From Candidatus Cloacimonadota bacterium (GTDB lineage Bacteria > Cloacimonadota > Cloacimonadia > Cloacimonadales > TCS61), in NCBI GenBank assembly GCA_029932755.1, contig JAOZPK010000060.1:1-13291 (forward strand): DNA of 13,291 bases, written 5' to 3'. Position 1 is the first letter of the stretch. Each line of letters opens with the position of its first letter. A program made the translations under genes and the position numbers. This document shows, in pieces, positions 1 to 6,193 of the stretch. The notes below the pieces were generated by a model. That model was given only the letters and a program-made list of their open reading frames with translations, made no database searches and had not been told where the DNA came from.

Positions 1-266
1 ATGTGAAAGTGATGCTTCCAAAGATCGAAATCGAGTCTCTACAAGAAGAACTTGGGTATGATGATCATGTTGGCAAAAGTATTATCTTTAAATCTGAAGC
101 AATCGGTAAAGTTGTTGAGATATTGAACAATTCAGTTTATGATCTCTTAGTTTGCGAATTGAACAATAAAAAAGAATTGATGATACCATTATTGGATAAA
201 TTTATTCTTGAGATCAACGATGACAGCATAACAGTTCATGGCATTGAAGGATTAATGAAAATATGA
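1..266 (+). CDS. rimM: Ribosome maturation factor RimM, C-terminal part (5' truncated by window edge)
   Basis: RimM binds ribosomal protein S19 and helps process 16S rRNA and mature the 30S subunit head. Only about the last 87 residues are present. They look like the PRC-barrel domain that ends RimM: a 'DHVGKSIIF' strand, then 'GKVVEILNNSVYDLLVCELNNKKE' and 'MIPLLDKFILEIN', which follow the usual pattern of GxVxxVxxxGxxDxLxV followed by IPF...V..vD. The N-terminal RimM domain lies left of the window, so the frame is open at base 1 and the GTG at 3 and ATG at 12 are probably internal codons. The gene ends in an ATGA overlap with trmD. The order rimM-trmD-rplS is a widely conserved operon and supports the call strongly, because the C-terminal domain alone is weakly conserved. 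Confidence 0.85.
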   Translation, partial: VKVMLPKIEIESLQEELGYDDHVGKSIIFKSEAIGKVVEILNNSVYDLLVCELNNKKELMIPLLDKFILEINDDSITVHGIEGLMKI

Positions 267-937
267 AGATCGATGTATTAACTCTCTTCCCGCAAATGTT
301 CGAGAATTTCCTAAAGGAAAGCATGGTTGGGATAGCAATAAAACAAAAAGCGTTATCTGTTGAATTAACAGATATTCGCGATTTTGCTTTTAATAAACAC
401 CACAAAGTGGATGATTATCCATACGGTGGTGGATCGGGAATGGTGATGACACCGGAACCGCTTTATGAAGCTATCACAAAGATCAAAGGTGATCGGGATA
501 TCCCAATTATCTACTTCACTCCACAAGGGAAATTACTGAATCAATCAACTGTAAATAAATTCAGTCAGATTGATGAGATGATCATAGTTTGCGGACATTA
601 TAAAGAGATCGATCAACGTATTCGTGATACTCTTATTACAGACGAGTTTTCAATTGGAGATTATGTACTTTCCGGTGGTGAAATTCCAGCGATGGTAATG
701 ATCGATGCAGTGGCACGTTTGCAGGATGATGTACTGGGAAGTATAGATTCAGCACTTTCTGATTCACATCAGGATGGTCTTTTAGGCTGTCCTCATTATA
801 CACGTCCACCTGAATTTATGGGGCATAAAGTTCCAGACATTCTTTTATCCGGGAATCACAAGAATATTGAAAAATGGCGTGAACAAAAGTCATTGGAAAT
901 AACAAAGAAGAACCGTCCGGATTTATTGGAAGATTGA
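263..937 (+). CDS. trmD: tRNA (guanine-N1)-methyltransferase TrmD
   Basis: TrmD methylates G37 of tRNAs that have a G at position 36, using S-adenosylmethionine, and so prevents +1 frameshifting. At 224 residues it is near full length for the family. Visible signatures are 'KIDVLTLFP' at the N-terminus, 'HHKVDDYPYGGGSGMVM' (46-62), the trefoil-knot SAM site 'IGDYVLSGGE' (131-140), and 'DGLLGCPHYTRPPEF' (171-185), which contains the likely catalytic Asp171. Arg152 in 'DAVARL' fits the position of the known active-site Arg. The loop usually read GRYEGxDER is 'GHYKEIDQR' (111-119); a GHYKG form is common in Bacteroidetes, so this looks like lineage variation and not loss of function. The start overlaps the rimM stop by four bases (ATGA), which suggests translational coupling. 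A GAAGGA at 245-250 is a rather distant ribosome site. Confidence 0.98.
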   Translation: MKIDVLTLFPQMFENFLKESMVGIAIKQKALSVELTDIRDFAFNKHHKVDDYPYGGGSGMVMTPEPLYEAITKIKGDRDIPIIYFTPQGKLLNQSTVNKFSQIDEMIIVCGHYKEIDQRIRDTLITDEFSIGDYVLSGGEIPAMVMIDAVARLQDDVLGSIDSALSDSHQDGLLGCPHYTRPPEFMGHKVPDILLSGNHKNIEKWREQKSLEITKKNRPDLLED

Positions 938-1485
938 TGCAGCCGAATATTTATCTTGGGCTTGTTCATCATCCGGTATACAATAAATTTGGTGATGTTG
1001 TAACTACATCAATCACTAATCTGGATATTCATGATATTGCCCGAAGCTGCAAAACATACGGCTTAAAAAAGTTCTTTGTTATCACTCCATTAAATACACA
1101 GGAACTTCTTCTAAACAGAATTTTAAAATTCTGGAAAAGTGATATTGCAAAAGAATATAATAATGATAGAGTTCAAGCTCTATCTCTCATTGAGTATGCA
1201 GTTGATATTGAAACTGCCGTAAAACAGATAAGTTTACAGGAAGACGACTGTCTTGTAGTATCCACAACAGCAGCAAGGTTAAAACAGCAGATCAATATTT
1301 ATGATCTGAGAAAACTCAAGAGTCCCGTTCTACTTCTTTTTGGTACCGGTAACGGACTTACCAAAGAGATTCACGAACAGGCAGATCATGTTTTAAAACC
1401 TATTGAAGGAAAGAGAAATTATAATCACCTTTCTGTTAGAAGCGCAGTTGCTATTGTGTTAGACAGACTATCTTCCGAAAAATAA
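937..1485 (+). CDS. SPOUT-type SAM-dependent RNA methyltransferase (trmD-associated family)
   Basis: This 182-residue protein matches the RNA methyltransferase family (Pfam RNA_Me_trans/PF09936 by recollection) that is often encoded between trmD and rplS in Aquificae, Thermotogae and delta-proteobacteria. Its RNA target is, to my knowledge, unsettled. The N-terminus 'IYLGLVHHPVYNK.GDVVTTSITNLDIHDIAR' is the family hallmark: it starts with a conserved 'LVHyPV.nk.G' and 'T.iTnlDiHDiaR'. The C-terminus 'LLLFGTGNGLTKEI' and 'NHLSVRSAVAIVLDRL' resembles the knotted SAM site of SPOUT enzymes. I prefer the ATG at 937, which overlaps the trmD stop in TGATG, to an in-frame TTG one codon upstream. GGAAGA at 928-933 may be the ribosome site. 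It is very probably co-translated with trmD. Confidence 0.88.
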   Translation: MQPNIYLGLVHHPVYNKFGDVVTTSITNLDIHDIARSCKTYGLKKFFVITPLNTQELLLNRILKFWKSDIAKEYNNDRVQALSLIEYAVDIETAVKQISLQEDDCLVVSTTAARLKQQINIYDLRKLKSPVLLLFGTGNGLTKEIHEQADHVLKPIEGKRNYNHLSVRSAVAIVLDRLSSEK

Positions 1486-1495
1486 AGGAGGAAAG

Positions 1496-1843
1496 ATGGA
1501 CATTTTAAATGAAGTTGGAAAAGAACAAATGAGAACAGACCTTCCGGAATTCAGAGTTGGTGATACAATTAAAGTTCACTATAAGATCAAGGAAGGATCA
1601 AAAGTAAGAATACAGGTTTTTCAGGGAATCGTGATCCAGAGAAGAGGATCACTAATTTCTAAGTCATTCACTGTAAGAAAAATAAGCAATGGAGTTGGTG
1701 TTGAGCGTATTTTTCCGCTTAACTCACCCAATATCGACAAGATCGATGTTGTAAGATTTGGTCGAGTGCGTAGAGCTAAGCTATTCTATCTTAGAGAAGC
1801 TAAAGGTAAAGCTGCACGTGTAAAAGAAAAAAGAAGATATTAA
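1496..1843 (+). CDS. rplS: 50S ribosomal protein L19
   Basis: L19 lies at the 30S-50S interface and contributes to an intersubunit bridge. The 115-residue length is typical. Family signatures are visible throughout: 'LPEFRVGDTIKVHYKIKEGSKVRIQVFQGIVI', 'RRGSLISKSFTVRKISNGVGVERIFPLNSPNI' and the C-terminal 'RRAKLFYLREAKGKAARVKE'. The start has the best ribosome binding site in the window, AAAGGAGG at 1484-1491, overlapping the stop of the upstream methyltransferase gene. This strong site fits the need for far more ribosomal protein than methyltransferase from one mRNA. A strong terminator follows directly. Confidence 0.99.
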   Translation: MDILNEVGKEQMRTDLPEFRVGDTIKVHYKIKEGSKVRIQVFQGIVIQRRGSLISKSFTVRKISNGVGVERIFPLNSPNIDKIDVVRFGRVRRAKLFYLREAKGKAARVKEKRRY

Positions 1844-1859
1844 TATCTTCAAAAAATAT

Positions 1860-1894
1860 AAAGGGAGTTCGATATTTCGAACTCCCTTTTTTTT
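1860..1894 (+). terminator. Bidirectional rho-independent terminator between rplS and smpB
   Basis: A perfect 12-bp stem (1861-1872 with 1877-1888) around a TATT loop is followed by a T-run to 1894. It lies 17 bases after the rplS stop. Read on the other strand the stem is followed by an AT-rich TTTATATTTTTT tract, so it can also end the convergent smpB transcript, whose stop is at 1910. Confidence 0.95.
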
Positions 1895-1909
1895 GTGTTT
1901 AGATTCATA

Positions 1910-2353
1910 TTAATCTAATTTCATACTACGCTGCATATCACGCATGACATCTTTTTTCTTAATATCTTCACGTTTATCGTATTGTCTTTTACCTTTGGCG
2001 AGTGCAATTTTTATTTTAGCCAATCCTTTATCATTTATATAAATTTCTACAGGAATGAGAGTCATTCCTTTTTCATCCATCTGACTTTTTATTTTTTTTA
2101 TCTCGCGTCTATTTAGTAATAATTTTCGTTTTCGTTCAGGATCGGGTGCAAAAACACTATCATATTTGTATGGACTGATATGAAGACTGTAGAGCCAGAC
2201 TTCACCAGCTTCTATACTAGCAAAGCTATCCTTAAAACTGAGCTTTCCTGCTCGAATGGATTTGATCTCAGAACCTTGTAGCACAATGCCGGCTTCCAAT
2301 TCTTGAATAAAGAAATAATTATGTCTTGCTTTCCTGTTTTTAAAAACTTTCAT
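1910..2353 (-). CDS. smpB: SsrA-binding protein SmpB
   Basis: SmpB binds tmRNA and delivers it to stalled ribosomes in trans-translation. The 147 residues cover the whole protein. Signatures are the N-terminal 'NRKARHNYFFIQELEAGIVLQGSEIKSIRAGKLSFKDSFA', the central 'YSLHISPY' followed by 'DPERKRKLLLNRREI', then 'GMTLIPVEIYINDKGLAKIKIALAKGKRQYDKR', and the basic C-terminal tail 'DIKKKDVMRDMQRSMK', which is the part known to enter the decoding centre. The - strand ribosome site GAGG (2361-2364) lies seven bases before the ATG. The gene is convergent with rplS and divergent from the sugar-phosphate transferase. tmRNA itself is not seen in the flanking 182 bases. Confidence 0.98.
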   Translation of the reverse strand: MKVFKNRKARHNYFFIQELEAGIVLQGSEIKSIRAGKLSFKDSFASIEAGEVWLYSLHISPYKYDSVFAPDPERKRKLLLNRREIKKIKSQMDEKGMTLIPVEIYINDKGLAKIKIALAKGKRQYDKREDIKKKDVMRDMQRSMKLD

Positions 2354-2461
2354 AGAATATCCTCGTTTGTAAAAAACTGTTCGTCTATTTACCTGTCAAT
2401 TTGTTAATTTATAAAGTCACTCAATTCAATGATACTTCAAAAGATGAGCAGTAGAAAGGAT

Positions 2462-2488
2462 TTGACAAAATTCTGTGTATTGCATTAT
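2462..2488 (+). promoter_or_regulatory. Putative promoter upstream of the lipid-linked sugar-phosphate transferase
   Basis: The divergent gap between smpB and the transferase gene holds an exact TTGACA at 2462-2467. The best -10 candidate, CATTAT at 2483-2488, matches four of six bases with a short 15-base spacer, so only the -35 half is convincing. A second exact TTGACA occurs on the - strand (2399 to 2394), facing smpB, also without a good -10. If the organism uses Bacteroidetes-type sigma factor sites these matches may be chance. Confidence 0.3.
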
Positions 2489-2535
2489 GGACTATGTTTT
2501 ATAAGTATTTAGGCAATAGTAATTAATGAGGTAAT

Positions 2536-3609
2536 ATGAATATTATTTATGTATGTTTAAGTGTGATAACTCTCTCTTTTCTTTCTGTATACAGCATTAC
2601 ACCTTACATAATAAAACTTGCAAATAAAATAAATTTCTTAGATAATCCTAACGCACGTAAAGTACATAAGAAAGCTACTCCGCTTTTAGGAGGATTAGCT
2701 GTATTCATCGGTTTTTTTATACTTACTATTTACATTGTAATAATGAATTTACACTCTTTTAACTATCCAATTATTGGTTATTTACTGGGAGCTTTCATAA
2801 TTGTTTTAGTTGGTATAGTTGATGATAAATTTGGAATGAAGCCAATTATTAAACTGATTGGTCAGGCACTTTCATGTTTTGTATTTTTATATTCCAATAA
2901 TCTTCTGGAACTTTTTGGTCCATTTTATATTACAATTCCCATTTTATTTTTATGGATGGTGGGTCTTATGAATGCCTTGAACTTCCTGGATAATATGGAT
3001 GGGATCATTACCGGTATGTCAGGTATTCTTGCCCTTGGGTTCTATGCTTTCAGTTTCATAAGTAAAACCCATTCCGTTGCTGTTCAGGCAAATTTTATGA
3101 TGCTGCTTTCTTTGATATTCGCCGGTTCTGTATTTGGTTTTCTTCCTTATAATTTTAATCCGGCAAAGATCTTTCTGGGTGATGCAGGAAGCATGTTCAT
3201 TGGCTACTTCCTTTCTACAATGGGAATTTTAGCGGGACGTCTGGCTGTAACAAGAATGAATAGTCAAATATTTTATCTGTTGCCTGTGCTTCTGTTAAGT
3301 TATGCTATTTTTGATATTTCGCTTGTAAGTTTCATTAGAAAACGTGATGGTAGAAAAATAAGTCAGGGCGGTAAAGATCATTCAACTCACCGTATACATA
3401 ATGCAATGCAATCACCCAAAATTACTGCAATATTCGTATATCTGATCAATACTATCATTGTTTTAATAACAATATTAGTCTTTAAAATGGAATCAGAAAA
3501 ACTTCTGGTCATCTCAACTGTTTTATTTGCAGTTATATTCTTATTTTTCGGCAGAAAATTAGATCAAGTTCCTGTTATAATACCAGAAAATCAATTGATG
3601 GATAAATAA
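2536..3609 (+). CDS. WecA/TagO-type undecaprenyl-phosphate sugar-1-phosphate transferase (MraY superfamily)
   Basis: This integral membrane enzyme is predicted to transfer a sugar phosphate, usually GlcNAc-1-P from UDP-GlcNAc, to undecaprenyl phosphate. That is the first membrane step of an O-antigen, teichoic acid or other surface glycan. The 357 residues have about ten hydrophobic segments. Motifs in order are 'NPNARKVHKKATPLLGG' (37-53), the Mg-binding Asp pair in 'VGIVDDK' (Asp96-Asp97), 'NFLDNMDG' (149-156), 'PAKIFLGDAGS' (209-219) and the cytosolic 'DHSTHR' (281-286). The DHSTHR loop and the absence of MraY-specific sequence favour the WecA/TagO/Rfe branch over MraY. The exact sugar cannot be read from sequence. 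GAGG at 2528-2531 supports the start. An 80-base gap separates it from the next gene, so co-transcription with it is possible but not certain. Confidence 0.93.
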   Translation: MNIIYVCLSVITLSFLSVYSITPYIIKLANKINFLDNPNARKVHKKATPLLGGLAVFIGFFILTIYIVIMNLHSFNYPIIGYLLGAFIIVLVGIVDDKFGMKPIIKLIGQALSCFVFLYSNNLLELFGPFYITIPILFLWMVGLMNALNFLDNMDGIITGMSGILALGFYAFSFISKTHSVAVQANFMMLLSLIFAGSVFGFLPYNFNPAKIFLGDAGSMFIGYFLSTMGILAGRLAVTRMNSQIFYLLPVLLLSYAIFDISLVSFIRKRDGRKISQGGKDHSTHRIHNAMQSPKITAIFVYLINTIIVLITILVFKMESEKLLVISTVLFAVIFLFFGRKLDQVPVIIPENQLMDK

Positions 3610-3689
3610 ATTCATAGTTCAGAATTATTGACAGGAATGAACCAACTGAAAAAATTAGAATTCTTAATATAAATGGAATTATATAAAAT

Positions 3690-5096
3690 ATGAAAATGAA
3701 AATAATTTTGGTCACATTAATATTATTTATTGTTGTATCCAGCCACGGTTGGGCAAACAGTAAATTTAATATTGCTCATCAATTGTATATGAAAAGCAAT
3801 TATGTGATGGCAATAAAGCATTTTGATGATTTTATAGAGACTTCTAAGAATGGAGCATTCTTAACACAGGCAGAATTAGAACGTTCCGATTGTTATTATC
3901 AACTTGGTTCTCAAGCTTATTTAAAAGAAAACTGGCTTTTAGCTTCACGACTTTTCTTTTTGTCTAATTCAGAAATTGCTGACTTAAAACTTGATGATTG
4001 TTACTTTCAATTAGCACAGCAACAACTCTTACAGAATGTTCCTTCTTCTGCTTTGGAATATTATCAAAAAGTTGTTTCATATTTGAAAGATTCTGAACAT
4101 ATTCCTGAGATACTATTTAATAGAATTCAAATTTATATCAAGATGGGAAATAAACTCTCTGCTTTTAATGATTATCATTTTCTTTGGGAGAATTATCCTG
4201 ATAATTCTTATACAATCGAGATACAGCCACTCATTGATGATTTAATGCCTTCATATATTGATGAAGCTCTTACCTTTAGAGATTCATTGGAATATAATAT
4301 CTCAATTGATCTGCTGTCCAAATTGAGCCAATATCCATCAGTATTTCAAGATGACATTTTTGTTCACATCAGCGATCTATATCTACTGAAAGCTGAAGAA
4401 GCTTTAGTAATAAAAGAGTACGAGTTTGTAAAAAAATATCTCGATCTCGCTGTAGATAACGATAAATTAAAAAAAGAAATTGTCAGCAAGAAATTAGATG
4501 ACATTTGTTCAAAAATATTTCAGGAAGGAGATAAACTTGTATCTTCTTTCCAATTTGATGAAGCTATTGGAATTTATAATAAATGTTTTATACTGATCCC
4601 AGAATACCAGATCTGCACTAATATTATTAACGAAACAAATGATAAAAAGCAAAAATATAAATCTGCTTTAGAACATGAAGATCAGGCAATCCAATTTGAG
4701 AAGAATAAAGAGTATGCACTTGCTTATACTCACTATAACAAATCCTACAAATTGTTCCAAACTGCAAGAGTAAAAGAAAAAATTTACATAATGAGTAATT
4801 TACTTCAGGCAGAAAAAGATCCGAAAGCTTTTGCAGAAAAAATCATAAAAGATTATAAAAAGGGTATTATCCCTGCAGGGGTTGAGGCAAGAGAATCATC
4901 ATTAATTGCCCAATATAGTGATCAGGTTGATACCTCTGGTTGGAAAGTATATTATGCAATTGGTGAATTTAAATATGAAGTGAGATTTGATCTACTTTCA
5001 CCGGCAGAAAATTATTATTACGCTTGGCGTGTAAACCTTAAAACACGTGATATCACTTCGCTAAATAAAATTTCTGAAGATGTGATGAAAAGGTAA
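3690..5096 (+). CDS. Exported tetratricopeptide-repeat-like protein of unknown function
   Basis: I do not recognise a named family. The 468-residue product begins with a signal peptide: Lys2/Lys4, a hydrophobic core (5-16) and a likely signal peptidase I site after 'HGWA' (residue 22). Most of the mature part is helical with degenerate TPR spacing, for example 'AHQLYMKSNYVMAIKHFDDF' near 29-48, 'FQLAQQQLLQNVPSSALEYY' near 106-125, and 'EKNKEYALAYTHYNKSYKLF'. The last 100 residues ('IIKDYKKGIIPAG' through 'WKVYYAIGEFKYEVRFDL') look like a separate beta-rich C-terminal domain, and a run of Tyr ('ENYYYAWRVN') is notable. It is probably a periplasmic or outer-membrane scaffold. The leader is AT-rich with no clear Shine-Dalgarno site; an alternative ATG lies two codons on. 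A TTGACA at 3628-3633 could be part of a promoter but lacks a good -10 partner. The next gene starts six bases later. Confidence 0.8.
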   Translation: MKMKIILVTLILFIVVSSHGWANSKFNIAHQLYMKSNYVMAIKHFDDFIETSKNGAFLTQAELERSDCYYQLGSQAYLKENWLLASRLFFLSNSEIADLKLDDCYFQLAQQQLLQNVPSSALEYYQKVVSYLKDSEHIPEILFNRIQIYIKMGNKLSAFNDYHFLWENYPDNSYTIEIQPLIDDLMPSYIDEALTFRDSLEYNISIDLLSKLSQYPSVFQDDIFVHISDLYLLKAEEALVIKEYEFVKKYLDLAVDNDKLKKEIVSKKLDDICSKIFQEGDKLVSSFQFDEAIGIYNKCFILIPEYQICTNIINETNDKKQKYKSALEHEDQAIQFEKNKEYALAYTHYNKSYKLFQTARVKEKIYIMSNLLQAEKDPKAFAEKIIKDYKKGIIPAGVEARESSLIAQYSDQVDTSGWKVYYAIGEFKYEVRFDLLSPAENYYYAWRVNLKTRDITSLNKISEDVMKR

Positions 5097-5101
5097 AGAT
5101 C

Positions 5102-5680
5102 ATGAATAAATATTTAATTGTTTTTTTCCTCTTTTTATCAACTTTATTATTCTCAGAAAAATTTAATATTGAAGAATTTACCAATCCTGCAAAATATAAT
5201 TGGGAAAACATGGAAGATAGATGTAAAGCAAGAGATGATCTCGACAGTAGACAAAAATTACTTCAGATATATGAATTAAATAAACAGCAAATTATTAGAA
5301 ATATGATAAAATCTGCTTTTGCTCCGGGTTGGGGTCATTATTCATCACACGATTATACAAAAGGACATGCTTTTATTGCATCTGAAATTGTATTATTTGG
5401 CACCAGCTACTATTTTTATAACCGGGCAATGGATGATTATCATAATTATGAAGATTCACATTATATTGGAGATATTAAACAGCTTTATCTTGATGCAAAC
5501 AGCAATTATAAATATTCACAACTCTTCTTTAGTTTAGGAGCTGTTGTCTGGATGTATACGATCTATGATTCAATTAGCGCTACTCAAGAATATAATCAAA
5601 ATCTGTGGAATGACCTCTCTAAGAAACTTCACTCACAGAGAGTTCTTATAACACCTACAGGTATAACAGTGAGGTTCTAA
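5102..5680 (+). CDS. DUF5683-like small membrane/envelope protein
   Basis: The 192-residue product has an N-terminal signal sequence (hydrophobic 5-17, likely cleavage after 'LFS', residue 18). A conserved-looking 'IKSAFAPGWGHYSSHDYTKG' (69-88) resembles the 'PGWGQ.yng.y.kG' hallmark of DUF5683 proteins, which are frequent in Bacteroidetes and relatives and of unknown role. Two hydrophobic segments follow: 'AFIASEIVLFGTSYYFY' near 90-106 and 'LFFSLGAVVWMYTIYDS' near 141-157. They are separated by a Tyr/Asp/Asn-rich stretch. The protein ends in 'TPTGITVRF', a terminal Phe of the kind seen at outer-membrane protein C-termini, though this is too short to prove location. AAAGG at 5089-5093, overlapping the upstream stop, is the ribosome site. 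It is tightly linked to the exported TPR-like gene upstream and the lipoprotein downstream. Confidence 0.75.
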   Translation: MNKYLIVFFLFLSTLLFSEKFNIEEFTNPAKYNWENMEDRCKARDDLDSRQKLLQIYELNKQQIIRNMIKSAFAPGWGHYSSHDYTKGHAFIASEIVLFGTSYYFYNRAMDDYHNYEDSHYIGDIKQLYLDANSNYKYSQLFFSLGAVVWMYTIYDSISATQEYNQNLWNDLSKKLHSQRVLITPTGITVRF

Positions 5681-6192
5681 TGAAAAAAATAATGTTAGAA
5701 TTAAATCAAGTATTGAACTATTTATTTGATTTTCAATTCTGCTTAGCTCCCCTTTGGAAGGGGAGAGCAAGAGGGATTTACTCAAATGAAAATCAAATAT
5801 ATCAAAAGATTCGTTACCTGACACTAATTACCTTAATCCTGTTTACCATATCCTGCTCTCTTGACCGCACAAACCCGCTTGATCCTCTGGTGAGCGGTAC
5901 TAACGCTCCCAATGAAGTAACGAACATTACTGTTGTAACTACCGAGAATAACACAATAATAATATCTTGGAATTCAGTGAACACAGTTGATGGCTATTAT
6001 ATTTATCGCTCTCAAAGTTATGATGGTTTATATGAACTTATTCCCGAAGAAATCAATGCTTCAGTTAGCACTTATGAAGATACTGATGTAAATATTCCCG
6101 GAAATTTCTACTGGTATAAAATGTCTGCCTATATTGAACTAAATGAAGGTAGGCTGGAAGGTTACAGATCAGAACCAAAAACTTGGAATTAG
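5680..6192 (+). CDS. Fibronectin type III lipoprotein with an abnormally extended N-terminus
   Basis: The C-terminal half (about 77-165) reads as one fibronectin type III domain: 'APNEVTNITVV', 'NTIIISWNSV', 'DGYYIYRSQSYDGLYELI', 'STYEDTDV' and 'GNFYWYKMSAY'. Before it lies a lipoprotein-type signal, 'YLTLITLILFTISC', with the acylated Cys at residue 59; Thr at -3 makes the lipobox non-standard. It is therefore probably a small lipid-anchored surface or periplasmic protein. The start at 5680 is supported by GAGG at 5671-5674 and a TAATG overlap with the upstream stop. Residues 5-44 are odd: they are encoded across a palindromic repeat element, and without them the protein would begin with a textbook MKKI-RYLTLITLI signal peptide. 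An ATG at 5786 with its own GAGGG site is in another frame and stops after 11 codons. The gene may thus be altered or poorly expressed. Its stop is one base before pcrA. Confidence 0.72.
   Translation: MKKIMLELNQVLNYLFDFQFCLAPLWKGRARGIYSNENQIYQKIRYLTLITLILFTISCSLDRTNPLDPLVSGTNAPNEVTNITVVTTENNTIIISWNSVNTVDGYYIYRSQSYDGLYELIPEEINASVSTYEDTDVNIPGNFYWYKMSAYIELNEGRLEGYRSEPKTWN
5724..5798. repeat. Palindromic repeat element inside the lipoprotein 5' coding region
   Basis: A perfect 12-bp inverted repeat (ATTTGATTTTCA at 5724-5735, TGAAAATCAAAT at 5787-5798) encloses a second, GC-rich hairpin: CTCCCCTT at 5747-5754 and AAGGGGAG at 5758-5765 with a three-base TGG loop. The nested arrangement and a GC content far above the surrounding gene look like a small dispersed palindromic element (MITE- or REP-like) and not coding sequence. 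The CTCCCC/GGGGAG plus 'GCAAGAGGGA' pattern is, from memory, similar to intergenic repeats seen in other AT-rich genomes. No direct target-site duplication is obvious. Confidence 0.65.
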
Positions 6193-6193
6193 T

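Noticed and set aside
934..936. TTG start for the RNA methyltransferase
   Set aside because: The ATG at 937 is one codon on, forms the usual TGATG overlap with trmD, and fits the family start.
2354..2535. tmRNA gene (ssrA) next to smpB
   Set aside because: The gap is only 182 bases, too short for a tmRNA, and shows no tRNA-like acceptor ends.
2536..3609. MraY of peptidoglycan synthesis
   Set aside because: The DHSTHR loop, the surrounding genes and the absence of a mur/division cluster fit the WecA/TagO branch better.
6143..6193. N-terminal extension of PcrA from the ATG at 6143
   Set aside because: The extra 17 residues come from DNA coding for the lipoprotein C-terminus; the ATG at 6194 gives the usual family start and junction.
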